DNA of 64,000 nt from Jaltomata sinuosa (lineage: Eukaryota > Streptophyta > Magnoliopsida > Solanales > Solanaceae). The notes under the pieces were generated by a model. It was not told the origin of the DNA, searched no databases, and worked only from the letters and a program-made list of their open reading frames with translations. Of this stretch, positions 1 to 10,245 are shown in pieces. Every line of letters starts with the position of its first letter. Position 1 is the first letter of the stretch. The position numbers and the translations under genes are program-made. The stretch lies in the NCBI GenBank assembly GCA_003996215.1, contig QJPP01003554.1, forward strand, positions 62,001 to 126,000, in the 5' to 3' direction.

Positions 1-117
1 GGGTGGTATTTAATTACTTGAAAGTTGTTTAGGGGGGTATTTAATTGACCGTGAAGTTAAAGGTCTAAAGTAAGTTTATTAGATAAGTTTAGGGGTGTTT
101 TGATGTCTTTTCTCATT
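1..117. repeat. Fragment resembling the end of the neighbouring MITE
   Basis: The last 30 bases (AAGTTTAGGGGTGTTTTGAT and onward to CTTTTCTC) resemble the right terminus of the MITE at 128-1080 at roughly 24 of 30 positions. The left part holds two copies of a GGGTATTTAATT-like phrase near 5 and 36. It may be the 3' end of a second copy lying head-to-tail beside the full one, cut by the window edge. Weak support. Confidence 0.35.
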
Positions 118-127
118 AATGTAAGAA

Positions 128-1080
128 GAGAGAAGTGTTAAAAACAACTCTGAACTTGGTGCGAATTATTACTTTCATCCCTGAATTATACCTAGTATTA
201 GAAACACCCCTATACTTGACTAAATAAATTTAAAAATGCCCCTGATCTGTCACATGGAATAACAAGTGGTTTCAAATTCTTGTGGACGCGTGAGAGGCTT
301 AATAAAAATGCCACATAAGCATTAAATGATAGAAAACTCAATTTTTTACTTTTTCCTTTAGCCCTTCTTCTTCCTATTTGAGTTTTCCTATATTAAACAC
401 ACCCCTAACCAACTTTTCTCTTTAATAGCTAAATTATTTAATCTCAATTATTTTGATTACTATTCTTTGTAGATATGGATTGAAGAAGACACGAGATAGT
501 TGATGAGATGAACAAAAGACACGATCGATTCCAAATTAGAGTAGGAAATACTGGCGAACGAAGTCCTAACAAAAACAAAATTGAAAACCTAACAGAACCC
601 AAATCAACTACTTCAACCATACTAAATAAATTATAAATTAAAATGAAGGAAGATTATTACCGATACTTTTATCAAAGTTTTCTAGATTAAAACCCTTTGA
701 TTTCCATGAAAATCAAAGGGGGTTATGTTGTCCGATTGTGAGGAAATTCTGAGGGGGAGGGGAAAAAATCTAGATTTGTGAGAAAGTGTGTGGGGGGAGA
801 AATCTAGAGATGTGAGAGAGTGTGTGTGGGGGTATTTCATTGGGTAGGATTATTTTAGTAATTTTTTACTTTAAATGTCTATGTGGATGTCACATATATA
901 TCACATCAACAAATAAGTCCAGTTAGACCGTAAGTGTACACACCTTACTTATGTATGACAAAACAGGGGAATTTTTAAATTCATTCAATCAAGGATAAGA
1001 GTGTTTATAATACTAGGTATAGTTCAAGGATGAAAATAATAATTCGTGCCAAGTTTAGAGGTGTTTTCAATACTTCTCTC
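128..1080. mobile_element. Non-autonomous Mutator-like MITE with long terminal inverted repeats
   Basis: Positions 128-250 and the reverse complement of 960-1080 align over about 120 bp with few mismatches (outer end GAGAGAAGT), so these are long terminal inverted repeats. The flanks 119-127 (ATGTAAGAA) and 1081-1089 (ATACAAGAA) match at 7 of 9 positions, which fits an old 9-bp target duplication typical of Mutator-like elements. The 953-bp element has no coding capacity. The family name rests on TIR length and duplication size only. An internal palindrome lies near 690-720 (CCCTTTGATTTCCATGAAAA and its complement arm). Confidence 0.7.
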
Positions 1081-1200
1081 ATACAAGAATGATGACTATT
1101 TAGTTTGTATACATCTTTGCAGTAAAACTTTTATAATTATCACACTTTTGATTATTAAAATCTAGTAGACAATTAAAAAAGGTAAAATCTATTGTAATTA

Positions 1201-2070
1201 AGGACCTGTTTGGAAAATTACCCTGGAAATTGAAATTAGTGTAATTACACAGTTTGACTTGTTTGGTTGGCCAAATAGGTTAGCAGGTAATTGAGTGTAA
1301 TTGACATGAGATAATTACACACTTACACTCTCCAATTTTCAGGGAGGAGTTGTAAATTCCTAATAATTACATGGTATAATTACAAGGTTACTTTTTAATT
1401 TCTTCCTTTTATTTTAATTTTAATTTATTTTTTATTTCTATTTTTTTTATTATTCTAATATTTTTTAAAACTATATATTTTATTTTACATTATTTATATT
1501 TCATTTCCTTACTTCTCATTTTTTAACCTTTACTTCTTGTGATTCCATGCAATTATTCGTATTATTTATTTTTTATTTATTTTCTTGCATTTAGCATAAT
1601 TGTGTTAGTATTCTAATTTTTAAATTAAAATTAGAATTCATTGTTGAATAAGGTTATGGACTTACGTTTTCCTTTTTTTAATTATATTTATGAACGTTAT
1701 GTTAAAATTTGACATAAGAGTATTATGTTAACTTTTTTGTTTTGAATTTTGAACTTATGTTATACTTTCGATTTTAATTTATTTATTTTAGTGGTATTGA
1801 CTTGATATTTCATATTGCAAGTCATTTATTTTTCAGTTAGAATTGATAGATTATCTTTGTCAAATGATTTAATAATTTTATTTATAATATTAATCTTTTC
1901 GTCAAAGATACATTTCATGATTTTCTCAAAAATTATGTACTTTTAGTTTTTATGATTAATTTAATTAAAATATACTAATTTAAAAAATATATATTAATTA
2001 TTTTTTTATAATATTAGTTAAAAACATATGTTTATTAATTGATATAATTTCAAAAGACATATATATATAT
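1201..2070. mobile_element. hAT-like non-autonomous element, left half
   Basis: The terminus at 1201 (AGGACCTGTTTGGAAA, then ACCCTGGAAATTGAAAT) is repeated in inverted orientation at the end of the block 31416-31665 (reverse complement AGGGTCTATTTGGAAAG, then CTACCTGGTAATTGAAAT). Both ends carry subterminal GTAATTAC words in both orientations. Rejoining the halves gives an AT-rich element of about 1.1 kb without a reading frame. TIR style (TGTTTGG near the end) fits hAT-type MITEs, but I could not find a convincing 8-bp target duplication. Element A split this element at a TA run. Confidence 0.55.
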
Positions 2071-2728
2071 TGTCATGACCCGATTTCTTGGTCAGATGAC
2101 ACCTACAACACCCCAGTAGGCCAATCAATCCCCGTAGCCCAGAACGGTTAGTAATGGGCTACTATCTAACAACAGGCAGAAGAAAACATAATATAACGGA
2201 AGAAAGGGTTATACGATAAAGGAAAGGAATAACATGAGTATATATATATATATACAGGAACTAAACCATCCCAAAACCTGATATCACAGTATAAGAGCTG
2301 ATAATATATACATAATGTCTCCGAGTAGCAAGAGAGTACAAAATATGAAAGATAATCTCAAGTCAAGATCCGGTCGCCAAGAGCTCACCCTCAGTCTGGA
2401 CGGTCCAAAAGTCTCTTCGCACGAGTGTCCACGAGCTAGCAACGATGGCCCATACTAGTATCTGCTCCAGAAGATGCAGAGTGTAGTATGAGCACCAAAT
2501 GCGAAGCAAATGGTATCCAGTAGGTATCATAGACCAACTGGGCACATATAAGATAAAAGAGCAGTAATAAGCAGAGTAGAAGCAAATAGTCACAAAAAGC
2601 AACGAAGAAGTACACGGAAGCTAGCATAGAAGGAAGACAACAGAAAACACCATACATGGCCAGCTACTAAAATATATATGACAGGCACAGATGAAAGTAA
2701 GAAATGACGCACCTGATTTCCTCGCAAA

Positions 2729-2789
<61 letters not shown>

Positions 2790-3295
2790 AAGTTTCAGAA
2801 AGACGAGCGGTATAGCAGTAACCTCAAGTAAAATGGGAAGGAGGAAACAGAATGACAATAGCATGCTTGAGTACAAGAATAAGAACTAAGTCAAGATACA
2901 AGTACTACTTCCAATATCCAAATCGAAGTAAGAAATCAACTCGAGGAATACTAACTCGACTAAGCAATAACAACTACCTACAGTCCCAATTAGCGCCCAT
3001 ACACCCAAGGAACACAAACAAGTGAAGACAAACCCTCCGTCATTCCATACTACCAGAGCGTACACTCAGCAAACAACAAACAAGGGTGGAACCTCACCCA
3101 ATGAATGGTATGATGCATGATGATATCTAGGTGGAGCAGTAACTCTGTATGTACCTCCTCCGGTGCCTAGAGGGCCCAGCAGGTAGGTTCGATGGAAGGA
3201 CACTACCCGTATACCTCAAATCCATTCTATACCCCTCCTCCGGCACACGCAGGCCAAAGCCCCTAGTCTGGATTGGCAAGGTCCATGGAGGTCCT
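2071..3295 (-). repeat. Element A 3' LTR, outer segment
   Basis: Aligns continuously with 27725-28950 of the other LTR (for example GGTTAGTAATGGGCTACTAT near 2145 and 27805). The alignment breaks at 3295/3296, where element B begins, and resumes at about 20101 with GGACCACATACTAAATCTC matching 28960. Starts TGTCATGACCC on the plus strand. Contains two TA runs, one far longer than in the sister LTR. Confidence 0.85.
2733..2787. repeat. (AT)n microsatellite in A's 3' LTR
   Basis: About 55 bp of uninterrupted AT dinucleotides. The same place in the sister LTR (28431-28447) has only about 17 bp, so the run changed length after A inserted, when the two LTRs started out identical. Short isoleucine-tyrosine frames over it are artefacts. 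Confidence 0.95.
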
Positions 3296-4709
3296 TGATA
3301 AGTCGGTAATCTACCAACTTATTGAGCCTATATCCATGAATTAGTTCTATGTTTTGAATTGATTTAGAGGTTCTTATGACCTTTATTGATGTCTATGCAA
3401 GTACTTTTGATAGAAGATGAAGAACAAGGATATGGACCCAAAAAAAGCCAAAAATAAACTAAGTTTGAAGAGTTGAGAAAAGATGAAGAATCTGCCATGA
3501 CATGCAGTGGTTGTGCGACACGCACAAGCTAAGGTGCGGTTCGCACCTCCTCCGCATGAAGCTGCCAAAGTTGCTGAAGATTCTGCAAAGAAGTGTGGTC
3601 GTTGTGCGATGCGCACATCTCGTGGTGCGAAATGCACCACCTTCGCATGAAGCCCATAATTTCAGCTAAAGTCACTGGTCGAGTTAAAGAAGGTGTGCGA
3701 CGCGCACATTGCGATGTGCAAACCGCATGTTGCACCGCATATCTCTAGAAAGGGAAAACTTGTCCTAAATTTATGTGATGACTTGGAAACATATAAACGG
3801 ACATTTTAGACCCAATTTGTATATACAATACTTCAGACCTGAGTTTTAGCATAGTTTTTGCTTGGAAAACAAATTTACACCTCCATTGAGAAGAGGGTTT
3901 CAATCCAAATCTCTTGGTTAACAATTTGTGTGCCTAATTTAATTCTAGAACTTGAGATACAACTATAATGGATGGGAATTTGACTTACCCAGATGATATT
4001 TCTTCTTCTCCTACTATGAGTAGCTAAATTCTCTTGTCTAGGGGTGTATAGATGATGGGTTCTTAGCTAATGGGTGTGGGTGTTGTTAAATCACCTTTAT
4101 AATTGCTTATTTGACATGGGTCTAGTAATTTCATCAAGTTTTAATCCTAAAATTGGTGGTTGCAAGCATTAATTTACATTACTTAGCTATGTGATTGCTC
4201 GGGAGAGAATTTCATAGTTGTGGATGTGAAATATCTAATGGGTACTTGGGAAACCATCAAGATTGGAGGCTAGGAATAACTCTAATCGCAGTAATCTCTC
4301 ATTTAAGGGTATGATCTAGGAATAAGATGACCTCTCCAAGGTAATATTGGTTGATTGTTTATCACACCGATGAGGTTTTAACCGAAATCATCGGAAATGT
4401 GGATGTTGATCAAGAGATAGCATTTCACACCTATGGCCAATGTTATTCATGTCCATAGGTGAGAGTAGAAGTGAGTTAATGAATACCCCATCCTATAGCT
4501 AATGCCACATCGGATATGCATCCCTAGTCTTCCAAATCACTTGGTACACTCATCTTTAGTTTTATTGAATTTTTTGTTGAATTGTGTTAATAGTGACAAC
4601 TTTCCCAATTCCCCCCATCTTTTTACTTGTTTTTGTTTAAACAATTACTCTCGCCTTGAAATCAACTCATACAATTTCTAGTTGGATAAGTCTAGTCCCT
4701 TGGTATGAC
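3296..4709 (+). repeat. Element B 5' LTR, first segment
   Basis: Matches 18603-20015 with scattered differences. Contains a GC-rich patch (3505-3745) full of GTGCGA/TCGCAC words such as GTGCGACGCGCAC, then an ATATAAAC TATA-like box at 3791-3798, the expected U3-to-R order. Ends at the ATGAC target duplicated by element C. Confidence 0.85.
3791..3798 (+). promoter_or_regulatory. Probable TATA box of B's 5' LTR
   Basis: ATATAAAC lies about 50 bp past the GC-rich motif patch of U3. The sister LTR has ATATAAAA at 19098-19105 in the same context. Position inside the LTR (about 500 bp from its start) suits a U3 core promoter. No expression evidence is available. Confidence 0.5.
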
Positions 4710-6010
4710 TGATAACGCTCAAAGTACCACTCCAATTAAGAAGCGTAAGCGATCGTTGTCAAATATAGAACCCAACAAAGGTTGGGGTCGATCCCACAGA
4801 GAATATGGTGAAAGTTAAGTCTTTAGTGAATTAGTTGACTAATGGTCAATAGTTTCCGGTAAATAAAAGGGGGGTTTTGTGTGAACAATGTGTAAACAAC
4901 ACGAACAATAATGTATGAGAAATAATCAGTAGGAGAATGAACTAGGGAAGTGTTCACCATGACGTTGGTAACGATGTCGATTCTAAGCTTAACCGGGTTC
5001 TTTCTATATGTGTATCACGATGTGATTGAATAAATGGTATCATCTAAACGTGTCTCAACCAAATAGACGAATTTACTTTTCAATTCTCTCGAACTTGAAA
5101 AGGTGTGCTTTTATATTTCAATCCTAAACATCAAGTAGATTAATCTAAGCATTAATCATAAGACGAGAGTTGGTAGTCTCGAATCCTCGTCGTTAATCAA
5201 GTTTCCTGGTTCTAATCTCTTTACTCAAGCAAATTACACCTAGGCATATTCTAATGTTTGCAACCACTAGAAAATGTTAAGCATGAATGATTAACAACGT
5301 GACAATCATATATATTGAACCCGTCGCTACCCGGAATCTAGATCGCTACTTTAGCCATGGCTCCCACAACCCTAGTTGTGGGAGTTTAGTTAATCATGCT
5401 AGAAGAAGAAGAGAAGAAAGTCATATTCATAATAAGGAGAAGAGATTCCTACAATATAATGAAAACAATCTTCAAATATCCAAGAACAAGAAAAACCAAA
5501 ATCCCAAGAACAAATCAAGAACACGAATTCAAGAACAAGAAAACGTGTTGTTGCTCTCCAAAATCGACTAAAAACTCTTCTAAAACTATTGGGTAATGTA
5601 TTGGTAAGTGCCTGAATAAAATAAACCTAACAGAGGGTATTTATAGGAGTCCAGGAAGTAAACCTAAAAACGTTCGGAATCCGCTCCGCGTTCTGCTTAA
5701 CCTTGACGGTTTGGGTGACGGACCGTCACCACCTTGATGGCCCGTCACGGTGGCCATCACCACTAGGCAGTGGTGCTGCCCCATCTTGACGGCTTGGGCT
5801 TGACAGTCCGTCACTAGCTTGACGGTCCGTCACTCGGACCGTTACTCTTATCCAGAACGTCGTTTTGCCCGTTTTTCCTTCCGTTTCCATGTTTGTCTCC
5901 CTTTCCTGAAAACACAACATAAAACATCAAAAACGACGATGGTTGCTTGAAAACGTACGATTGTTCTTAGTTTAAAGGAGTCGAAAGTGCCATAAAATGG
6001 CGGCACATCA
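4710..6010 (-). repeat. Element C 3' LTR
   Basis: Nearly identical to 10246-11532, with about 20 substitutions by eye. It has an additional segment of about 20 bp at about 5814-5833 (one more GACGGTCCGTCACT-type unit) and lacks about 6 bp present near 10684 of the other LTR. A TATA-like CTATAAATA (minus) sits at 5646-5638, downstream on the minus strand of a patch rich in TGACGGTCCGTCA palindromes (5700-5850). Confidence 0.92.
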
Positions 6011-6721
6011 AAACCCTCAACTTAGACGTTCGCTTGTCCTCAAGCAACATAACATAAAAACAATAATACGATGACTCAACTAAGAAAAAAAACTCGTGTC
6101 TCTAGCAACTCAAGGTCATTCATTAGTTCAATAAATCAAGCTCCCTCGTAGCACACAAATGTATGAAACGCTAACTTGTAAGGATCCAAAAAAGTCATTC
6201 CGATATGATAGAATATTATGCACACACACGCACATCTATCCTAACAGTCAATAGACAATACAGAAATCTTGGTGCCCTCACCACAAAGAAGTCCCATACA
6301 CAAGATTTAGGACTAGGTAAGGCACTCACACTCACAAACAATTTCAAATAATGCACATGCGATACCATAGGCTTGCCCTTACTATTCTATTTCAGTTCTT
6401 CAGAAAGCCTCTCAGGATCACTACAGGGCTTGTTTTGGCTTGTGATGAGGCTTCAGGTGCAGGTAGGATACATTTAGGGGTTAGTGACTAAGCCCTCCTT
6501 GGAACCACCGACGTCTTATTACCACATAACTTTTGTCCATCCTTATTCACCTTTTTATTTCCTTCTCTCTAGCTACAGATGCGGTCTCTTTATTTTGACA
6601 ATTCTTTTTATTACTTTTTCGATCTTTTTCATCTCTTTTTTTTTCTTTTCTTAGGCACACACCCAAATTTCCACTCTATTCACAACCAATCTTCTCCATC
6701 CTCTTTTTCTTATCATTCACC

Positions 6722-6899
6722 TCTATAGTAGCCACCCTCAACTTAGGCTGATTGCCTGAGTTGAGGTGCACAATGTCCACGGAAGGACCAGGGCCAAAAT
6801 AGGGTTTACCTCTATAGTAGCCACCCTCAACTTAGGCTGACTGCCTGAGTTGAGGTGTACGATGTCCAAGGGAGGACCAGGGCCAAAACAGGGATTCAA
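6722..6899. repeat. 89-bp tandem duplication in element C
   Basis: TCTATAGTAGCCACCCTCAA begins at 6722 and again at 6811, giving a period of 89 bp and just under two copies with few differences. Each copy contains one polypurine-like CTAAGTTGAGGGT (minus) and the phrase GGACCAGGGCCAAAA. Confidence 0.9.
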
Positions 6900-7464
6900 A
6901 GTTAAACAGGAACGATGACAGGTTATTGAACGAACAGGGTCAATTATGGCTCAAACAGGGATCAAAGGGATTATTTACATTTGGACGGTCTTATAGGTTA
7001 AGTGGACTGCACACAAAAAGGGCCTGAGATCCTTTCCTAAGCAACCAACTTCGAACTTTAACCAAATAGACCGGGCAAGTTCTAGATGCATGCACAGAGT
7101 ACGAATTTATAACAATAATCTCACACACACTTGGCACCAAGAAACTATATCACTACCAACTATCAAACAACCGCTCGGCTTAAGCATACTCATTCTAATC
7201 ATAATCACACAATGACATTCAAGGATCCAGACAGTCAGTCGTTTCAACATAAGTACAAAACCAGAAATTTTTTAAAGGGGGCTCCTTTTAGTAACAAAAA
7301 ACGCCATGCTCATCACTATAGACACTAAAAAAACAAAAATTTAAAATAACAACCTAAACATGCCGGTTCTACTAGATAGCACACCGGAGGGAAAAGAAAC
7401 ACGGAAACAAGAACCCTCGGTGGTGTATGACTCACAGGTATCCCAACACCCTCAACTTAGACTC

Positions 7465-7484
7465 ATGCATTGTCCCCAATGCAT
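7465..7484. other. Perfect hairpin in C's 3' region
   Basis: ATGCATTG, TCCC, CAATGCAT: an 8-bp perfect stem with a 4-base loop, 16 bp from a polypurine-like CTAAGTTGAGGG (minus). It has the same architecture as the hairpins beside the real polypurine tracts of B and C. Confidence 0.6.
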
Positions 7485-7539
7485 ACATACAAAAACTAAA
7501 AACTGTGAGAATAAGGAATACCTGTGAAGTCCATCGGAT

Positions 7540-7782
7540 TCAGATTCTGACATGATGTTGGAGACCGCCAGGGTCTCCAAAGCAGGAGAACTCGATGGAG
7601 TGTGTGCACGCGACAACCTCATGTTGCGTTCCAGCTTCTTCTTTTATTGGCTCCACAGCTAGTCGTGACAACTTCTTCGCTCTTTCTTTGCAGATTCTCT
7701 TGCGGTGTTTTCGTTTTCTTGATCTATTTTCACCGCTTTCCTTTACCTGCTTCTCCTCATTCGATCGTGACCTTACTCTCAT
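7540..7782 (-). CDS. Small basic ORF in frame downstream of gag-protease
   Basis: 80 codons from the ATG at 7782 to a TGA at 7540. The middle is strongly basic (RSRKRKHRKRICKERAKK), like a nuclear-localisation or nucleic-acid-binding segment. It is in the same frame as the gag-protease gene, separated by the TAG at 7815-7813 and 10 sense codons without another stop, so it could be read as a C-terminal extension if the amber codon is suppressed. I do not recognise a family. It may instead be what is left of the region between protease and RT after the polymerase was lost. Existence as a protein is uncertain; the basic composition and frame coincidence are seen directly. Confidence 0.4.
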   Translation of the reverse strand: MRVRSRSNEEKQVKESGENRSRKRKHRKRICKERAKKLSRLAVEPIKEEAGTQHEVVACTHSIEFSCFGDPGGLQHHVRI

Positions 7783-7812
7783 AACAGCTCGGGTTTCACC
7801 ACAACCCTTCTC

Positions 7813-10116
7813 CTAAAGATACACATCCGCAGGGACTTCCTCAATAACATTGACGACCGCGACCACCCTCATGTCACTTGGTTGCTTCATCAACTTGGAC
7901 ACATCGAACTTGACCACTTCGTTGTTCAATCTGAAGGTCAGTTCGTTTCTTTCCATGTCAACCAATACTCTTGCCGTAGCTAGCAATGGTCGTCCCAATA
8001 TTATGGGAACTTCAAAATCCACTTCGCAATCCAAGATCACAAAGTCAGCGGGGAATATAAGCTTACCAACCTTAACTAGCACATCAGACAATATTCCCAC
8101 CGGTCGCTTTACCGAACGGTCAGCCATCAACACTCTCATGGACGTTGGTTTAGGTGCTCCCAAGCCCAATTGCTTGTAGACTGCTAGCGGCATCAAGTTG
8201 ATTCTAGCACCAAGATCACATAAGGCTTTCCCAAAGTTGAGCTTCCCAATGGTGCAGGGAACAGTAAACGCGCCTGGGTCTTCCTTCTTTTCGACTAACG
8301 ACCTTGAGGAAATAGCACCGCAGTGGTGGAGGTTATCTTCTGGTTCGAAACTTACCGACCTCTTCTTTGTAATCAAGTCCTTCATGAACTTGGCATATCC
8401 GGGCATTTGTTCAAGCTCTTCCACCAATGGGATGTTTATTGATATCTGCTTGAGCATGGTCAGGAAATTCAGGAACTTACCATCTTCCGTTTTCTTCTTT
8501 AGGCGTTGTGGGAAGGGAGGCGGTGGTCGAGGCATCATAGTTGGAAGCTTTTCAACTTTCTTGCTTTTCTCCGCAGGCTTTTGAGTAGCCTCCTCAACCT
8601 CTTTGTCGTTGGCGTCATCACCCTCAACTTGAGTCTGAATTACCGGATGTGATTCCGATAATATTTTGCCGCTTCTTGTAGTGATCGCCATACAGCTTGC
8701 GTCGTTCCTCGAGTTTTGAATCGTGTCACTTGGCAAGGTACCTGTCTTCCTTTGGTTTAGCGATGCCGAGATTAAGCCCACTTGCTGCTCCAATTGCTTA
8801 ATCGAGGTGGAATGCGCCTCCACTATTTGACTCATGGTCGATAACTCGGTCCTTATCTCCTTCACCCCAGAATCAGTCGATTCTACCTTCAGCAACATCT
8901 TTGCCATCATGTTCTCTAGCTTGGAAGTCCCTGCCTCGTTGCTAGCCTTGTCCCGATTACCAGGTGGTACATACAAGCCACCTCTATCGGTGTTATTCCT
9001 CCAGTTTCCCTGCTCGCGATCTCTGTAGCCAGCTTTTTCGTAGTAGTTGTCTTTCTGATAGGTCCGACCTTGGCTTCCTTGGCCATTGGCCTGGAAACCC
9101 CCCAAGTAATTCGCCTCCTCATCAGTTTCCAACTCTGCTGCTCTACCTTGGAAACCCACAACTTTTACCTTCTCCATACCTCCTGAGAACAAGTGCTTTA
9201 TCAGTAGGTCCAACTGCGTTTTCAGATGCGCCATGTCTTGGTCGCGCTCCTCCTCTTTTCTGCGCTGCTCAGCTAACATACCAACTGCATAAGTGCTAGC
9301 TGCTACCTCTGTATCCCGTGTATGCCAGGCCCTGTTAGTTTTGGTGAGCCTGTCCAAAGTAGTTGTGGCCTCAACAAAAGTGAGACCCATGAATGCACCA
9401 CCTGCTGTGTTGTCCAACGTTGGCTTGGTAGCCGAATTCAGTGCCCTGTAGAATGTTTGCATCAAGAAATTATCGGTCAATTGATGGTTCGGGCATTGCG
9501 TCAGCTTCTTCTTGAACCGCAACCAAGTCTCATGTAACGCTTCGTGAGGTTGCTGTCTGAAATTACTAATTTCATCCCTCAATTGTATCATCCTAGAGGG
9601 AGGAAAGAACCTTTCTAGGAAAGCTCCTTTCAACTCTCCCCAAGTTGTGATAGAGTCGGGGGTCAGCTCTGTCAACCACAATGTTGCCTCATCAGACAGA
9701 GACAACGGAAACAACCTGAGCCTGATTGCTGTCTGACTCACTCCAGGCAACTCGAACGACTGACAGATGCCCACGAAATTCATCAGGTTCTGGTTTGGAT
9801 CATCACCAGCGGCACCACGGAACACTCCTCTCAAGTTCAACAGCTGGATCATCGTGCTAGTGATGTTGAACTTGGCTCCGGGCTCTAGCGGTGGAAGAGC
9901 AATGGCGCCCGTAGCGCCAACTCCATCCAAGTCGATATCCTCCTCATTCAGCATAACATCATCCTGCAGACCACCAGCATTCAAATTTTGTTGGGCCTGC
10001 AGTTCTGCAGCGAGCCTTGCTGCCTCTTGTTGTGCGGCCATATTCCGCCTTAATGTTCTAGCAAGCTCGGGGTCGTAAGGTAATGTTGATTCACCCGAGC
10101 GCCGGGTACTTGGCAT
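7813..10116 (-). CDS. gag-pro: Gag-aspartic protease polyprotein of element C (767 aa, intact)
   Basis: Athila-type Gag fused to a retropepsin-like domain. ATG chosen at 10116; an upstream in-frame codon at 10122 is TTG and is unlikely to start translation. Residues about 75-290 form the retrotransposon Gag core (typical phrases LRLFPLSLSDEATLWL and FLERFFPPSRM). About 290-500 is polar with basic Gly-rich and coiled-coil-like stretches; about 520-545 is a Pro-rich linker (RPPPPFPQRLKKK). About 610-740 is the protease: LCDLGARINLMP keeps Asp-Leu-Gly, but the usual following Ala-Ser is Ala-Arg, and ILGRPLLATA is the conserved distal strand. No CCHC knuckle was seen. The stop TAG (7815-7813) is where family members continue into RT. 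Gag would make the particle and protease would mature it; RT and integrase must come in trans. The only long uninterrupted gene in the window. Confidence 0.9.
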   Translation of the reverse strand: MPSTRRSGESTLPYDPELARTLRRNMAAQQEAARLAAELQAQQNLNAGGLQDDVMLNEEDIDLDGVGATGAIALPPLEPGAKFNITSTMIQLLNLRGVFRGAAGDDPNQNLMNFVGICQSFELPGVSQTAIRLRLFPLSLSDEATLWLTELTPDSITTWGELKGAFLERFFPPSRMIQLRDEISNFRQQPHEALHETWLRFKKKLTQCPNHQLTDNFLMQTFYRALNSATKPTLDNTAGGAFMGLTFVEATTTLDRLTKTNRAWHTRDTEVAASTYAVGMLAEQRRKEEERDQDMAHLKTQLDLLIKHLFSGGMEKVKVVGFQGRAAELETDEEANYLGGFQANGQGSQGRTYQKDNYYEKAGYRDREQGNWRNNTDRGGLYVPPGNRDKASNEAGTSKLENMMAKMLLKVESTDSGVKEIRTELSTMSQIVEAHSTSIKQLEQQVGLISASLNQRKTGTLPSDTIQNSRNDASCMAITTRSGKILSESHPVIQTQVEGDDANDKEVEEATQKPAEKSKKVEKLPTMMPRPPPPFPQRLKKKTEDGKFLNFLTMLKQISINIPLVEELEQMPGYAKFMKDLITKKRSVSFEPEDNLHHCGAISSRSLVEKKEDPGAFTVPCTIGKLNFGKALCDLGARINLMPLAVYKQLGLGAPKPTSMRVLMADRSVKRPVGILSDVLVKVGKLIFPADFVILDCEVDFEVPIILGRPLLATARVLVDMERNELTFRLNNEVVKFDVSKLMKQPSDMRVVAVVNVIEEVPADVYL

Positions 10117-10222
10117 GCACAACTCTGTACCCTGTCCAAAACAAAAACAACAAATAAACGTAAAAGCAGGAAAGTATGACTAAGAGTCAAATAAACACAC
10201 CGGACTTAATAAACAATCGTAT

Positions 10223-10240
10223 TCCCCGGCAATGGCGCCA
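10223..10240 (-). other. Primer-binding site of element C (tRNA-Asp type)
   Basis: Minus-strand TGGCGCCATTGCCGGGGA begins 5 bases after the end of the 5' LTR. It differs by one base from the complement of the plant tRNA-Asp 3' end (TGGCGCCGTTGCCGGGGA), the primer used by Athila elements. Confidence 0.88.
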
Positions 10241-10245
10241 AAATT

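Larger units (their letters stand above)
6011..7539 (-). other. Element C 3' internal non-coding region with repeated polypurine-like motifs
   Basis: No coding signal. The minus-strand phrase CTAAGTTGAGGGT appears four times (about 6013, 6734, 6824 and 7448 on the plus strand as ACCCTCAACTTAG); the copy at 6011-6025 abuts the 3' LTR and should be the functional polypurine tract. An adjacent small hairpin (CGCTTG, TCCT, CAAGCAA; 6031-6047) matches the one before B's polypurine tract. A 6570-6660 stretch is T-rich low complexity. Confidence 0.7.

Noticed and set aside
2667..2889. Isoleucine-tyrosine repeat proteins on both strands
   Set aside because: Translation of the (AT)n run only.
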